DNA from: Sialis fuliginosa
Taxonomy: Eukaryota > Arthropoda > Insecta > Megaloptera > Sialidae
DNA length: 64,000 nucleotides
Direction of reading: 5' to 3'
Assembly (NCBI GenBank): GCA_961205875.1
Contig: OY540810.1
Coordinates: 5,146,001 to 5,210,000 of the forward strand
Under the pieces are notes generated by a model that was given only the letters and a program-made list of their open reading frames with translations, was not told the origin of the DNA and ran no database searches. The position numbers and the translations under genes were made by a program. Shown here in pieces: positions 37,591 through 50,000 of this stretch. The number at the start of each line of letters is the position of its first letter. Position 1 is the first letter of the stretch.

Positions 37591-39237
37591 ATTACTTTCG
37601 GAAGAGGCATGATCCATACTACCCCCTCCTAAGAAAATGTTTTTTTATTATTTAATTTGTTTAAGATTTATATTTTTTTACGAACCTTCTTTATTTTATT
37701 GAGAGGTGTATAACATTAATCAAATAATTCTTAGCCTTTTAGCGTAGCTTACATACCCCAGCCCCCATTCAAAACGAATTAATCACCGCCTTTTACCGGG
37801 ACTTTCATACCCCGACGCCCCTTCAAAACGATCAAAATTTCGTTTGTCATTTGTAACATTACTGATTAGTAAAAGATACTATTTTGTTTCCGAACAATAA
37901 AAAATAAAACAGTTCAATTACTACAAATCGTACAAATCTAATGCTCATTTAGTAATTTTAGGGATCAATTATTTCTTCTATGTTTCATTTTATTTCTTTA
38001 ATCAGCAAAAATTATTATCTTAATGCTAACTTATATTAACTATTGGAAAAATTAACATAAATCATCTCAATAAACAATACAAAAATAAGAGATCTATTGT
38101 AGGTAATAATTCTCGTATATTATGTTCTTATTTTCTTTTATTCTACATTCTGATTCACATATGTTATTTCCGTAACCATGAAAGAAAAAATGTAGCAGCT
38201 GGACGTAGAGAAAAATTAATTTTCGAAATAACAACCGCGACACTGTTAAAATATTTATTAAATAAGAAACGTGTACATTTTCAGCCAGTTTCAACGATTT
38301 TAACAAGAATTTATAGCTGAGGTATGAACATAGTACACCGTTCCCACGTTTTTTCATGAATATAAAAGGAGGGAAACATTGTCAGAAAGGAGCACACGCA
38401 TGGTCGCGTGATGTGAAAGGAAAAGTGCGAAAAAGTGTACTCGTACATACCTGAAATTGGGCGACAGCAGGATAATCTGTTTTTATAAATAGAATATACT
38501 TGCATCTGTAAATTTAATTAATATTATATAAATATGTATTTATCAAATCTACAATGTGTAGAAAAATGTGTACAATCTTCAGTTAAATGAATCATGAAAC
38601 TATATTATGAAAGTAGAGCAATGCAAGAAAATGTTTCAAAATGCATAAATTTTGCAATAGAAACTTAAGTATAGATACTATTAATTAATGCAAAAAATAA
38701 TTAATATTATTAATGATGATTTTACCTCAGCTTGTTAACTGTAAGAAACTAAATGTATATACAAGTACAAACTAGCGATTTTTTGAAAATCGAAGTCTTT
38801 CTGTATGTATATGAGAGGGGTGGCAGATTCTTTAGTTTCTTTTAGTTTAATACAGAATATTAAAAAAAAAAATAGGAAGACAAAAAATTAGTAGTGCGAC
38901 TAAAAAAAAGGTATCCAGTTTTTAATTTATATTATTGTTCTTCTATATTACTTATAAAAACAGTTCTCACTTTTCAGTTCATATAGTAATTCTGATAAAC
39001 AATATTGCTTTAAAGAGAAACAATAACATAGTTTTATCTTGTCCCAATGCTGTTTGCCATGTATTAACTGTTTTATTTATGATAATTGTGTCGAAAAACA
39101 GATATTCATTTCATTAGCAATAATATAATATTTATCTTTTTTCCATGTCAATATTAATTTGGATGAATAAAGTACTTAATATTATGTCAAAGCTTATTAC
39201 GTGTGTACGCCACTGCTCGAAACGTAGAGTTATCACC
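37591..39237. other. AT-rich intergenic DNA
   Basis: No gene supported. Two related short units (ATACCCC-CCC-TTCAAAACGA at 37755 and 37808) sit about 55 bp apart. The minus-strand frames near 38094-38505 look like chance. Confidence 0.45.
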
Positions 39238-39432
39238 TCAAATCTCGTACACTTCGTTTAACTTTTGACGAATCGTTTCAAATAAAAACCAATTCAGACC
39301 CTTGTGTTCCAGAACATCCCCAGGGCTATCGCCATCATGGCTGTACATACGCGTACGTGCATAATTTATGCACATTTTGATGCCTGTTTCGAATTTCGCA
39401 CGTTTGTCTCCCTCGTCTCCGTTCTGAGTCAT
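39238..39432 (-). CDS. Coding-like exon or gene fragment of unknown function
   Basis: A 64-codon open frame with balanced amino-acid use (Asp, Glu, Lys, Arg, Trp, Met all present), in a patch much richer in G+C than its surroundings. The peptide runs from a charged start (MTQNGDEGDKRAKFET) through a Tyr/Arg/Met segment to GLNWFLFETIRQKLNEVYEI and a stop. Possible acceptors ending in ACAG or AAAG precede the ATG by about 22-35 nt, so it may be a terminal exon. A hAT-like end (CAGTGGCGTAC on the minus strand) begins about 23 nt after the stop, so capture by a mobile element is possible. I do not recognise the family. Confidence 0.35.
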   Translation of the reverse strand: MTQNGDEGDKRAKFETGIKMCINYARTRMYSHDGDSPGDVLEHKGLNWFLFETIRQKLNEVYEI

Positions 39433-40640
39433 CGATATATTGACTTCTGTATTGTCCCTTTAGCAATGGGGGATGGTGTCTAAGTACCACTGGCTAATCC
39501 CCGAGGATAATGGGAATGAGTCAACACTATTTAATCAAAATTTTTGTCTGTCGTACATTTAATCTGATTAGGGATTTGAATATATTTCAACACAAAATTC
39601 AAACTGAAAATAAAAATAAATCAAATAGAAAATTGAAGATGTTATGATTCGAAATATTAATTCCTTATCTCCCAGTAGTCAGTTCGTATAAATAAATTGG
39701 AAAATAAAATGTAACAATAGAAAATGGACATATCAAAATAGAAATATTCGTATTTATCATATATGTCTTTAAGTACATGGTACTTGTACTTTTACTGAGT
39801 ACTTGAAACAACTGTGCACGTTTAATATTTTATTTTTATTTTTCGAGGTTTTGGGTCATTTAAAAATAATTTTTAAACATTTTATACTTTTCAAAATTGT
39901 TAGTTATTTATATGAATTACCTATTATATTTTAATTCATTTCATCATCAATAATATAATTATCATTATAAAATCTATTATATTAATAAATATTTTTCAAT
40001 AAAATGATGTTTTTGACGTGATAGTGAAACAGAATACTGCAAAATAAAAACAAATTTCTAAAAACAAACATTCGTATTCATTCAAAGTAGGCAACTGGAT
40101 ATGCTGCATTGTAACGAGGTTGCCTATATGAAATGAATTAAAATTTTACTAATTATAATATATTCAAATATGCACGAGTAATATAACATAACATTCGAGT
40201 ATGTTTAATGTTTATATCTATGTCAAATAACAAACTAGAGTATTTTCAGGAATATATATTTAACAAATAAAACAAGTAGATAACATTATAATCAATACTA
40301 AAATATAAAACAAACTAATAGAACACCAATAACAAAATATTTACTTAACAAAATTTGAGTACTGTACTATTAATTTTATATTTTTCAAATTAAAACCGAG
40401 AAAATATAATAATAATGAATATTATTCTGAAATCACTTACTAATAAAGTGACGCTTAGTAAAAATTTTCAGTATCAATTATAAATAAAATTTTATAACAT
40501 AAACCGATTTTTAGTTATATAAAAATATATCTCTTTATTTTTATCTTTGAAATATTATAAATATTTTCTTTGGACTACGATTACCTATCGATCCACCATA
40601 GATTATATTTTTTTATCTACATAGTTGTTAAGTAAGTTCT
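39433..40640. other. AT-rich DNA downstream of the secreted-protein gene
   Basis: No gene. Contains the AAGTAC remnant at 39768-39822 and otherwise unstructured AT-rich sequence. Confidence 0.5.
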
Positions 40641-40645
40641 CAAAT

Positions 40646-40678
40646 TTTATTGAATCAGTAATAAAACAACTATTTATT
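40646..40678 (-). terminator. Candidate polyadenylation signals for the secreted-protein gene
   Basis: AATAAA on the minus strand at 40678-40673 and again at 40651-40646, 175-207 nt after the stop codon. They fall in AT-rich sequence and are called from the hexamer and position only. Confidence 0.4.
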
Positions 40679-40852
40679 TACCATATAAATTTAAACTAAT
40701 AAAAAAATTGTATTCGAAATAAACAATAAAATAAAATAATAGCACACAAATTTGTTATTATTGCAGTTCAGGTACTTTTAATTATACTATATTCTTTACT
40801 GTAAATTTGCATTTATATGATACCTAAATAGTTTCTAATAATTTGATGTTCT

Positions 40853-41004
40853 TTAATAATCATCTTCATTTTCATAATGTTCTGATTCTTCACCACCATC
40901 TGTATATCCGTCTCCTTCTGAAGTATATTTCTCAGATTGTCCATCACCTTCGGAATAATGTCCATCGCCAGCACCTTCTTTGTTGTCGTAATTTTCATAC
41001 CCTC
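40853..41004 (-). CDS. Coding exon 5: acidic Gly/Asp/Tyr C-terminus and stop
   Basis: 152 nt from a TTGATTTAG acceptor, phase 1, to TAA at 40855-40853. It encodes residues 231-279 with repeated EGDG spaced by Tyr/Ser/His, ending in a Glu/Asp/Tyr tail (YENEDDY). The tail is far more acidic than the exon-2 block, so the mature protein is polarised in charge. Confidence 0.82.
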
Positions 41005-44000
41005 CTAAATCAAAACGCATTTTTGTAAGTTTTATTTTTGTTTCAAGAATTATTTAATCAACTATTCAAATATTCAAAGACCGTATTTCTATGCAGAACC
41101 TCGATTTTTCTCGTGTCTCAATTTTTGACTTCGATTCTTGTATGATACATGTATATGAATTCGACCCGTGAAAGATTTATATCTGGACCGCGATTAATTC
41201 TGACCTGATCTCAATGCTTTATTTTTACTATATAATCTTATTATTTTATTTACTATAAATATCTCGCATAAGAGCCGAGATATTTACGATTTTGTATAAT
41301 GAATAAAAAATAAAAATAATAATATAATATTTCATCCCCTGTCTTAAAATATTATTTGTGCTGCCAACATAAAAAAAAAACTATACAACGTGGGCGAAAC
41401 CGCGGGCAAGTCCGCTAGTAATTAATAAATGAATTACATTAATTTTAATATCCATTGGCCGTCATCAAATAATGCTGTTTTACAGGTAAGTGTAAATTAT
41501 GATTAAGTAATGGCAGTAATTAAATATCAACAAATATTTCTAATTTAATACATTTAATTAAACAAGAATTCAACACTGAGGTATGATCCAAGACTGGTGC
41601 CATGCCAGTACCTTATTTAAAATTAAATTAATAATCTTAATATCTTTTTAATGATAGTAGAAAAAAATATGATGAATTTTAATTCGAAATAGATTTTTTT
41701 GAAATATTAAAACAAATCATTCTTTACCATTAAAGTATAATATTTGACCATAAATGGAAGATTATTTTTCAAAATTATAATAGTATTTGAGAACAACAGA
41801 AAGAACTGGCCCTCATAATATTTTTTAAACAGCTGGTTCGGTCCTGTAATAATTAATTAAGTATGCTGCAAAAATTTCCCCACTGTGTATATTTCTATTT
41901 TATCCGAATACCCAATTATCATATAGTTTTTTTCTCTCTACCATATATTACTCCTGCATAGAAATAAAACAGCAATGTGCAGTTAGTTTAGATAGAGCAG
42001 TTTGTTGTTTTAAAAAAGAAAACATAAGTAAAACAATGTAAATGTCAGTAAATTACCAGTATAATGCCCGGACTTTCCTCCCGTGTAGTGACCAGCGTCT
42101 CCACCATTGTAATGGCCAGCATCGCCACCATAATAACCATCACCAGCATCGTTTCCTACTGTGTAATGCTCTCCTTCTCCACCTACGTGTTCGTAGTTAC
42201 CGCCATACTCGTACGCGGCGCTCTTTTCCTCATTTACTGGTTCGTGTCTAGGGTAAAATATATATATTTGTATTATTTTTTGGATAGGATTTATGTATTT
42301 ATACATGAATAAAGAATTAGTTATTATATGAAATGGGATCGTTAAACATTATAAGGCTATTTATTGATTAGCTATATTTTATGTACTTACTCAGAAACAT
42401 CTTCAGATACTTCATAAGAACTATGGGTTGGTTGTTTTTGCTCTTCATGTTCTGATTCAGCATCATCTGTAAATATATAATAACAGAAACAATTAATGGT
42501 AATTAAAAAATAAGTAATATCTGTACCTACATATTATTATATACTCTATTTATTGTTATTATAAATAATAAATAAAGGAAATACTATAAATATAGGAAAA
42601 CAAATTTTAAGAAGATATCAATTGTATAAATTGATAGTACATAATATTAATAATTTTATAATAATAAAATCATTAATATTATGTACTTTTTTAAATTTTA
42701 ATAGTAATGTATAAAATTGTATAATGATTTTATTAAATAATTTATATTATTTATTTAATACAGTAATATCTTTATTATTTTGTCATTTTAGGTACATATT
42801 TACTATTCAATACATAAATACCTGTTCATATGTATGTATGTACCAAAAATAGATATGTTTATATTTATACATCATTTAGAAAGATACATACTAGTTGTGA
42901 CAAAGTTGTGTTTACGTAGTAAGTACTAATACTACGGTAAATCCAATTAATTGCTATTGAACTATACAGGGCTAGTCAAAAGTATGAACAAAGGGATTCT
43001 TCATAAAAGTTTAACGGAAAATTCAAGCGCACTTTTTAGGCATTTATTGTTTTTTTTTTCATCCATATACATATATGACATCAAATTGTATAGGTGATTT
43101 AATTTGGCAAAATAATTTTTTTTCTCTTCACTGTGACGTAAAAATTATATTAATATTTAAAAAAAATAAAACAACACGGACGAACCAAAAGGTGAGTTGT
43201 TAGTGAATGTATTTGTTTGCAGCTTCATGATAGAAAATATTTACCTATTTTAAAATTAATTAAAAAACAGTGTGTAACTAATCTAAAAGAAAAATCCCCA
43301 AAATGTTTGTGAAATACTTTATTTTTCTCGGTATTCGGGAGTTAACAAATCAACGGAACTTCCAGAAAATTTTTGGGTCATCGTTTTATAAGTATGTAGT
43401 TATATGGTGAATATTTGTTTGTCGTGTGAATGCACCCTTAGGTGTTTATATCTGCGGTGGTTCTTGTAGAGTGGTAGTGAGTTTGTATGCTAAGGTTTGC
43501 AGACGACGGCCGTTGATTAGTTACATATATTTGTACAAGTCGTTAGTGTGTTTTCAAGTTATGATTAAATATCTCGTTAGTTTCTGCTTTGCACTACCGC
43601 TGATGTACTGCTTCAACGTATATTTGTTGTTTTCTCTATTTTTGTTGGGTAGACGTTGCAGTTAAGAGATAAAAATTTTCTATTTTATTTATAATAAAAC
43701 TAAAGATAGTCTCATTTTTAAGTAATGTATATTTTTATTTGTGGGTTGTGCACTCGAAACGTGTATAATAACATAGAAAATTACTTTCAAGTATAGTACC
43801 TACACTAAATATATTTTTGTCAAAATAAGAAAACGGAGAAACTATGGTTTTTTATGTCCGGTATTATAAAGGTTCTAACAAATAGTCTTAAGGGGGATAT
43901 TAATTCTTTGATATTGTCAATTGATTTATTTTGGAATTTAAATCATTGATACTTCAATATAGAGCTGGGCGCGTGACCCGACAACTCACGACCTTTTTAT

Positions 44001-47000
44001 TATTCCTCTACGGTGAGAGATGTTAAAAAAATGTAATTACAAAAATTACTCCACTCATTTAGATCTTTCATTTCGCATCTCCAACAAATCAATTGTTTGA
44101 ACAGTTAAAAAAATTGATAAAAAAATTTCATGAAAAAAAAATATTTATAATTATAATTGATATCATAAATAGTTCGAATAGACTTTCAAATAATAAATTA
44201 AGACTTTACAGTGTCCTAAAAGTCACTACTAGTTGTTAAAATAGATATTATTTTAAATATTGAAATTTGTTAATAACTGCTGTGCTAAATGATAGATTTA
44301 CATAAATAATTGGAGTAATTTTTACTTCAATATGTTTTTAATATCTCTTACCATTTAGGAATAATAAAATAATTACACTGTGCGTGAGTCGTGAGTCACG
44401 CACCCAGCTCTTCTTCAACATATTATAACTAGGGATGTAACGGATATCGTTTTAGCGGATGAGAATGCGAATTTTTTTTAAATTCAAAGTTGCGGATGAG
44501 GATATGTAAAATAATGAGGATAATCCGCAGTTACGAATACGGATATGGATATCCGTTACAACTCTGATTATAACACAGTTGGTGACTCTGATCGTACATA
44601 TTAAATAATTCACCACAGTTTTAATAACATTGCTGTTTACATAAAAATGAAAATAAGAGAAGCTTTAACAAATTTATATGTATACTTACATAGAAATTGA
44701 AAAGTTTTTAAAATTCAGATTTTTATAAACATTAAATTGGTAATTGAATAAAAATAAACATAATTACATTAATTAAAACATCTTTCTTATATACATAAAA
44801 TATAACAAAAAATGTGTTAAGTTATTTAGTTTAATTATCAATTCATATATTAAATATAATTTGTTTTACAAAAACGACGAAACCTTTATGCATAGCGGTA
44901 TAAAGTCATCTCAAATGAGGGCACTGTTCCATATTCAGAAAATTAACTTTAAAGCTCGAGCGTTCAAAGAGATTATCATGTTGGTGAGGTTTTTGTAGAA
45001 GCTTGTACCTCTCTGTTACTTTTATCTCTGTCTCTTTCTCTCTCTCGCACATACACCAATACTCATATACACTGTATAAGTTCAAACGCACGTAACTCAA
45101 TGTGGCACGTATTCGGTTAACCATTTAAAATATGAACACACAGAGAGTGTGGCGCCACGGCTTGCGGTGCGGCAGTTTGTGGAACTACCCGCGGTCTAGT
45201 GTCATAAATGAGAACTTTCTAATTAGTCCATCGCTTCAATGGTCATAACTCGCAGTCGTGTGTCAGATAAAGATGGAAAACGAAACTCTCTATGTGTCTG
45301 CCAAATTGGTTCGATGTATTTTATAACAGTATCTTTTTAAATATCACTCCTAACAAAATTATAACAGGTTAATTAAAGGGTTACGTAGACCCACGATCAT
45401 AATTCTAGTAATTTTACGTTGTCCTCATTCCGTCATAACAATATTTAAACTAGATCTTTGAAATTTTAACTAAATAAGGTACCAGTACCAGTTATGGCCG
45501 CTATAAGAGCAAAGTTCACTGTTTTTGTGATTGACGGGCTTCTTTTTATAATTCTCATGAACTCATATTACTAATAAAACAAGTAATTCTGTATTTAATC
45601 AATTTAATTACCAAAGTCCGCAAATATAGTTTGTTTTTTAGGTTATAGTCTTTAATTTTGTTTATGTGTTTTCTCCAGTATTAGATAAAATAAAATCAGT
45701 AAAGGGCACGCAGTGATGGATACTTGCTAATGATTAAAAAATGATAAATACTGAGACACAAAAGATATAAAAGAAAGAATCGTCTTTGAAACAATGTAAA
45801 TTATACTAATAATTAGTTTAAATATCCACCATTTTGACACCTATTGGCCGATTGTCATCAAATTACGCTGTAAGACAGTTAAATAAGATAAATAGTCATA
45901 AATGGTAGTAATCAAATATCAACAAATATTTCTAATTCAATACATTTAATTTAAAAATAGCTATTACTGGGGTCATATCCAAGACTGGTGCCAGTTATAA
46001 CTCCCATACATAAAACTAACTTTCGTTAGGCTACAATTTTTAAATACATAAGCAAGTGTCACTGTTAATCATATAATTGACCTCATATATGTATCAACTT
46101 GTATTTTATGAAACTCCAATTCTTTGATCAACAGATTTGTCAAAGTCACTAATGCTGATTATGAATTCTAACAAATCTCTCTTTACAATTTCAATAATTC
46201 ACCATTACAATCCGTACTTAATATGTCTGTAATTCTTCGAAATTATTAACGTTGCCAGTTTCAAATCAAACTACAGTTTTTCTGACAATGAGCCAAATTA
46301 ATTAATGCGAACTTTGTAATTACAAATTAGAATTAAAATTAATTAATTATGATTATGTTATATTTCTATTTTAGCGTTTACATTGTATCTTTTCATTGTT
46401 TTTATTATTATTTATTCAAAAACTTTGCTCGTTACTATTAAAACGAGTTAACAAGAAATATAAAACATATTTTTAGAATTATTTATTTAAAGTATACACC
46501 CAAAAGTCTTTTTTTGATATAATACTCTAGAAGTATAAATTACAAAAACTTATCTATTTATTATAAAGTGTTGACATTTCAAATCAAATAATTTTGTACA
46601 TTTAAAGAGGCAATAAATTTTTACTAAATCGATATTTATATTGCTACCTCTATAATTATTTAAAAAAAAAACACATACTGTTTTAATGATTGGACAATTA
46701 AGGGACTAATTATTCATAGATATAAGTAAGAAAAAGTAGTCTATTAAAATAAATTTTAAGTATTCAAAGTATGGTGCGTGTACAAAAGGGTACAAAAGTG
46801 ATATGCAAAAGGGTTTCGAGTGTTAATACACATTTTATACAGAATCATACGAAATATGAATGTATGCCTAAATTATTATTTTAAATTATGTATGTATTAT
46901 TATGAGTAGACATTGAAATAATAGTTGTTATTTTCAATGAAATAGTTGCTAGTTGAATTTTTTTCGGAAAATAGTTGATAAATAGTTTTTTTTACGATTT

Positions 47001-50000
47001 AATAATAATTAGTGCAAACGAAGCAGTAAAAAGTGTTGCAAATAGTTAAAAAATAGTTGGAAAGGTAGTTGCAAATAGTTGATTTCAAATTGTGTTCTTT
47101 TCTGAAAACGGTGGAGATATGTAATAAAAATTACAATAAATGCATTTTTACGCAATAGTTGAAAAACTATTTTTCCAATCTCTAATTATGAGTACACCTA
47201 CGAAATGGGCATGGTGTAAATTTGCTTAATGTTCTGTTATATTGTATATTTTAATTTTTCGAATTTGTTAAGATTTAATTAACTACTAATAATATAATTG
47301 AACACCAATTTATTTCAGATTTGATTCATTTATTTCTCCAGGGTTCGTGAACTTTTCCAGCCTTGATTCTTGATTCCATGAAAGTAATTCTAGTCAGGTA
47401 TCGGGTAGAGTTAGTTAAGTATAACTTACTGGCTGTATTATCAATCAATACAAAAAAATTGACTGTAAAACTTATTTGTAATTTATAGTTATAAAATACT
47501 ATGTCGCTTTAATTACTCACATAACTTACAGCATGTATTGTCAGATGATATTTTTCAACTCTAGGTTGCCAAACTTCAACCCATTAGTTTTAGAATATAA
47601 AGCAATTGTGTTAATTTGAATTAAGCATGTACTAAATTTGACAAGCGCGCCACGTACACTTGCTGAAGTTCTCTTTTACTAACATTTAATAGAGACACGG
47701 TAACAGAAATACAGAAAATACAACTTTACTGGTCACTGAACACGACATTACGTGTCATCCAGTATGTATGACACCACCGCGGCTGATCGTAATAATAATG
47801 TATCTAATAATATTATACTCATATATAGTGGCACATGTTATATAATATTATGTATGTAAAGAGCTCAGATACCAAAACGATTAACTTTTTATTGATTTGC
47901 TTATTTTAGTAAAGTATCATACTTAAAAAAGGAACCCCTACATATGCATACTGACAAGGGGAAGCAACAGCACGGTCCATGAGAATTTCAATGAGCTTGT
48001 GGTATGTCAAACTAGAGCAAAAATAAAAAAACACGTGTCCAACAATTTGATCTTATAGGCCTTAATTACAAAGATAATTAACTTTGAAAATTTGTGTATT
48101 CAATATAACCGTGTATTATGTTCGCTCGAAATATAAGTGTGTTGGCCCTACGGTCAACATGCTGGCGTCTCGCCTGGTTTTAAGATTTTGATTTTAATTT
48201 TTATTTACAATTCTTTTTTATTTTTTTGTACACATTACCTCTCCCACTTGCGTAAAAATCGATAAATTAGACATAAATAAAACATATATTATTATTGACA
48301 ATGAAAATATTGATATATACGCCAGTACATAATTATTAATTTGTTTTAAAGTAAACTTAATTTATTATTGACACAACTCATTAGTTTTTAATTAATAAAT
48401 TGAAAAGTTTTAATAAAAAACAAACTTGAAAGAAATCACAAACATCTATTGTCAATAATAATATATGTTTTATTTATGTCTAATTTATCGATTTTTACGC
48501 AAGTGGGAGAGGTAATGTGTACAAAAAAATAAAAAAGAATTGTAAATAAAAATTAAAATCAAAATCTTAAAACCAGGCGAGACGCCAGCGTGTTGACCGT
48601 AGGGCCAACACACTTATATTTCGAGCGAACATAATACACGGTTATATTGAATACACAAATTTTCAAAGTTAATTATCTTTGTAATTAAGGCCTATGAGAT
48701 CAAATTGTTGGACACGTGTCTTTTATTTTTGCTCTAGTTTGACATACCACAAGCTCATTGAAATTCTCATTAACCGTGTTGTTGCTTCCCCTTGTGAGTC
48801 GAAACTTTTCTCCCAAAAACAATATCGAAACTGAAAAAAGATTAGCTTAAATTCGAAAGAGACGAGACCAAAATTATAATATGTATTTGAACTTAAAAAG
48901 AAATGAGGCCAAGATAAGACCAACCTTATTTAGTCTTCTCGAGTCTTTTTCCGCAAATGTAATTTTCATGGAATTTTTTATATAATATATTTTGAGAAGG
49001 TAAATTTTTCAGCGCATGGATTTATTACATTTATATTATTACTTAATTTAAATAAAAATAATATCTTGGTCAGAATCGATCACCAATTCTTTTTGTGCCA
49101 ATGTTTGACAAACCTAAAGAAATAAATATTAAATACCAAAACATAACAATTCTAATTATTATTAACTGAAAAGATTTATTCACGTGTTAAAGAAAAAAGT
49201 ATAATTGTATATTAATTGTTTTTTAATCTTCCTTGTTTACGAAGTGCCACTGATTATGAGTAATGTGAGAAAATATCTGTTAACTTTTAACGGTTTTCAT
49301 CTTTTTTAGAGCAAAAGGTGTTTCGGGAATATGAACAAGATAAATTGAGATGAGTTGATAAAAGTTTTATATAGATCAAGGTTGAAAGTTAGGAAGATTA
49401 TAAGTGATGAATTTACCGCTAAGAAATTTACGCGCATCTAATACTTGATAGTGTTATTTTCCGTCACATTTTTTATGATACTACCGTTGTAATTTCTGTT
49501 AAGTGTATTTCTTGTTATCGTGATGAAAATTTTGAAAGCGTGCATAAATATTATTCAGTTTTTTATTTTCGTTATAAACTATTTTTTTCCTGTTATATAT
49601 TATACTAGCAGTACCCATGCGGCTTCGCTCGCATAGATCCCAGAATTATTGTTTAGGATTTAAAAAAAATATAGTTGAATTAAGTACAAACACGATTAGT
49701 TATTATTGTAATAATAACTTATCAACACCTAAATTACCGAACAAAAACGAATCAGAACAAACAGCATAAACATTTTTTGTTCAGTTTAAATTTTAAAGCT
49801 AATTATTAAAACAAAATAAACAATTAACAATCAAGAAAGTCCGAGTGTATATATGGCATTCGCTCTACTCTACCTGAGCGACCGCGGACGCCACGATACG
49901 GCTTTTCAATAAAAAAAAAAAAGGGCGTCAGTGGTAAACTTTTTTCCGACTTGACTTACTACTATCGTTACTGCTTAGTTGTTATGTTACCTAACGTAAC

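Larger units (their letters stand above)
43855..44640. repeat. Copy of a dispersed repeat split by two hAT insertions
   Basis: Outer segments (GTCCGGTATTATAAAGG at 43857 and ACAGTTGGTGACTCTGATCG at 44575) match the uninterrupted copies at 63718-63930 and 58758-58990. The two inserted elements are 43960-44412 and 44430-44566. Confidence 0.7.

Noticed and set aside
40843-42312. Plus-strand frames opposite the Gly/Tyr/His exons (40843, 42042, 42064)
   Set aside because: Antisense shadows of the repeat-rich coding exons; His/Arg- or Thr/Val-rich translations are what the reverse strand of those codons gives.
45000-45060. CTCTCTCTC-rich tract as a promoter element
   Set aside because: GAGA-like tracts are common as simple repeats, and there is no start site or coding exon nearby to support regulation.
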